NCBI GenBank assembly: GCA_039023545.1
Contig: JBCHKQ010000001.1
Coordinates: forward strand, 186,001 to 250,000
Length of the DNA stretch: 64,000 bases
Direction of reading: 5' to 3'
Source: Spirochaetia bacterium 38H-sp
Lineage (GTDB): Bacteria; Spirochaetota; Spirochaetia; Winmispirales; Winmispiraceae
The position numbers and the translations under genes are program-made. The notes under the pieces are model-generated. The model did not search any database and had not been told where the DNA came from. It saw only the letters and a list, made by a program, of their open reading frames with translations. Position 1 is the first letter of the stretch. The number at the start of each line of letters is the position of its first letter. Below, piece after piece: positions 63,286 to 64,000 of this stretch.

Positions 63286-63867
63286 ATGAAATGGGACGAT
63301 GATTACTACACACAAAAAGCAAAAAAAGATGGCTATCCCGCACGCTCTGTATACAAGCTCATGGAGATAGATAAAAAGTATAAGATTATAAAACAGGGAT
63401 ATACAGTGCTGGACATAGGGGCTGCGCCGGGAAGCTGGAGCAAATACATCCTTACAAAAATAGGAAAAAGCGGAAGGCTTCTGTCTATAGACCTCAACAG
63501 GCTGGAAATAAAAGAAGACAGCAGAATGGAAGCCCTGCAAGGAGATATATACAGTAAGGAGATACAGGATAGGATAGCAGAATACGGTCAGTTTGACCTT
63601 GTTGTAAGCGACATAGCCCCAACAACAAGTGGCAACCGCAATCTAGATACAGCACGATCAGAAGCACTTGTGGAAGAGGTCATAGGATTTGCAGAAAAAT
63701 ATCTAAAGACAGGAGGAGATTTTGTTGCCAAGCTTTTTCAGGGTCCGGGAAGACAGGCAATCATGGATCGTATCAGGGCAAACTGGACAAGCGCACATTT
63801 TTTTAAGCCACAGGCAACGAGAAAACAGTCTTTTGAAGTATTTATAATAGGCATAGGTAAAAAATAG
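63286..63867 (+). CDS. rlmE: 23S rRNA 2'-O-ribose U2552 methyltransferase (RlmE/FtsJ family)
   Basis: 193 residues, full length. DYYTQKAKKDGYPARSVYKL carries the first catalytic Lys (in RSVYKL), VLDIGAAPGSWSKYIL binds SAM, VVSDIAPTTSGNRNLD has the catalytic Asp, and GGDFVAKLFQGPG the second Lys, with a Glu in RKQSFEVFIIG: the K-D-K-E set. In spirochaetes more than one FtsJ-like protein can occur, so the exact target is inferred. Confidence 0.92.
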   Translation: MKWDDDYYTQKAKKDGYPARSVYKLMEIDKKYKIIKQGYTVLDIGAAPGSWSKYILTKIGKSGRLLSIDLNRLEIKEDSRMEALQGDIYSKEIQDRIAEYGQFDLVVSDIAPTTSGNRNLDTARSEALVEEVIGFAEKYLKTGGDFVAKLFQGPGRQAIMDRIRANWTSAHFFKPQATRKQSFEVFIIGIGKK

Positions 63868-63910
63868 ATTTTTAATTTTATGACAGAGGCTTTACTCATC
63901 TTTTCCCCAC

Positions 63911-63954
63911 ATGGAAGCAGTACGGGATGAGCTGGCGAATCCCGTACGTTCAGT
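63911..63954 (-). repeat. tagged-hairpin element (K), decayed single unit
   Basis: On the minus strand ACTGAACG (one base off the tag), stem GTACGGGAT / ATCCCGTAC and the altered tail CTGCTTCCATGTGG. It lies after rlmE; no minus-strand gene is visible up to the right edge. Confidence 0.7.
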
Positions 63955-64000
63955 TAAAAAATAAATAGGTTTAACAGGGATTTTCTTTTTGTCAACTTGT

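Noticed and set aside
1167-63954. Tagged elements as integron attC sites (known in Treponema denticola)
   Set aside because: The ends CCGAACG/CGTTCGG do not fit the RYYYAAC/GTTRRRY core, single units occur alone, and no array of small cassettes or integrase is present.
1167-63954. Tagged elements as plain intrinsic terminators
   Set aside because: Several lack T runs or face away from any gene end, the tag and tail are conserved in sequence, and ordinary untagged terminators exist (aspS).

Overview
The window most likely comes from a spirochaete (Spirochaetales, Treponema/Spirochaeta-like). Three things suggest this: an archaeal-type phenylalanyl-tRNA synthetase (short PheT, long PheS), many spirochaete-style lipoproteins and giant Ig-like surface proteins, and RpoN-type promoters in front of surface proteins. 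The species cannot be fixed from sequence alone. The DNA is moderately AT-rich. No rRNA, tRNA, CRISPR array or intact insertion sequence was seen.

Layout. 1-5.2 kb: end of a zinc-ribbon gene, a cation-efflux protein, aspS, a TrmJ-like methyltransferase and a membrane protein joining an Hsp70-SBD-like domain to LysM. 5.2-21.2 kb: two giant secreted Ig-repeat proteins (1602 and about 3280 aa) that face each other across a small membrane-anchored gene; each has a textbook sigma-54 (-24/-12) promoter. 21.3-24.4 kb: a rex-serC-serA operon whose Rex operator sits on the start codon of rex. 24.5-25.2 kb: a decayed DUF3137 gene and a repeat element. 25.2-28.8 kb: galU, a GT2 glycosyltransferase and a chemoreceptor. 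29-31.9 kb: TonB and a TonB-dependent receptor behind a cobalamin riboswitch. 32-42 kb: a Bcp peroxiredoxin, a lipoprotein and a 2776-aa beta-repeat surface protein. 42.2-52.7 kb: a beta-mannan/manno-oligosaccharide utilisation locus (AGE-family epimerase, two GH130 phosphorylases, LacI regulator, GH5 lipoprotein, sugar ABC importer) with a shared AAACCGGTTT operator. 52.9-64 kb: an NlpC/P60-like lipoprotein, thrH, a ParA pair, a YbjN-like protein, a DMT permease, pheST, a rhomboid protease and rlmE.

How the genes work together. serA and serC plus ThrH (54 kb) would give a complete serine pathway without a classical SerB. The mannan locus reads as a full route: surface mannanase, ABC import, epimerisation of mannobiose, and phosphorolysis to mannose-1-phosphate.

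The most unusual feature is a family of at least twelve intergenic elements. Each carries the tag (AT)ACCGAACG followed at once by a hairpin whose stem sequence differs in every copy while pairing is kept. Many then have a mini-hairpin tail, CTGCC-NNN-GGCA. Four copies are bipartite, with two such units facing each other over 151-166 bp. Several double as intrinsic terminators, but tag and tail are not explained by termination. I know of no described family that matches.
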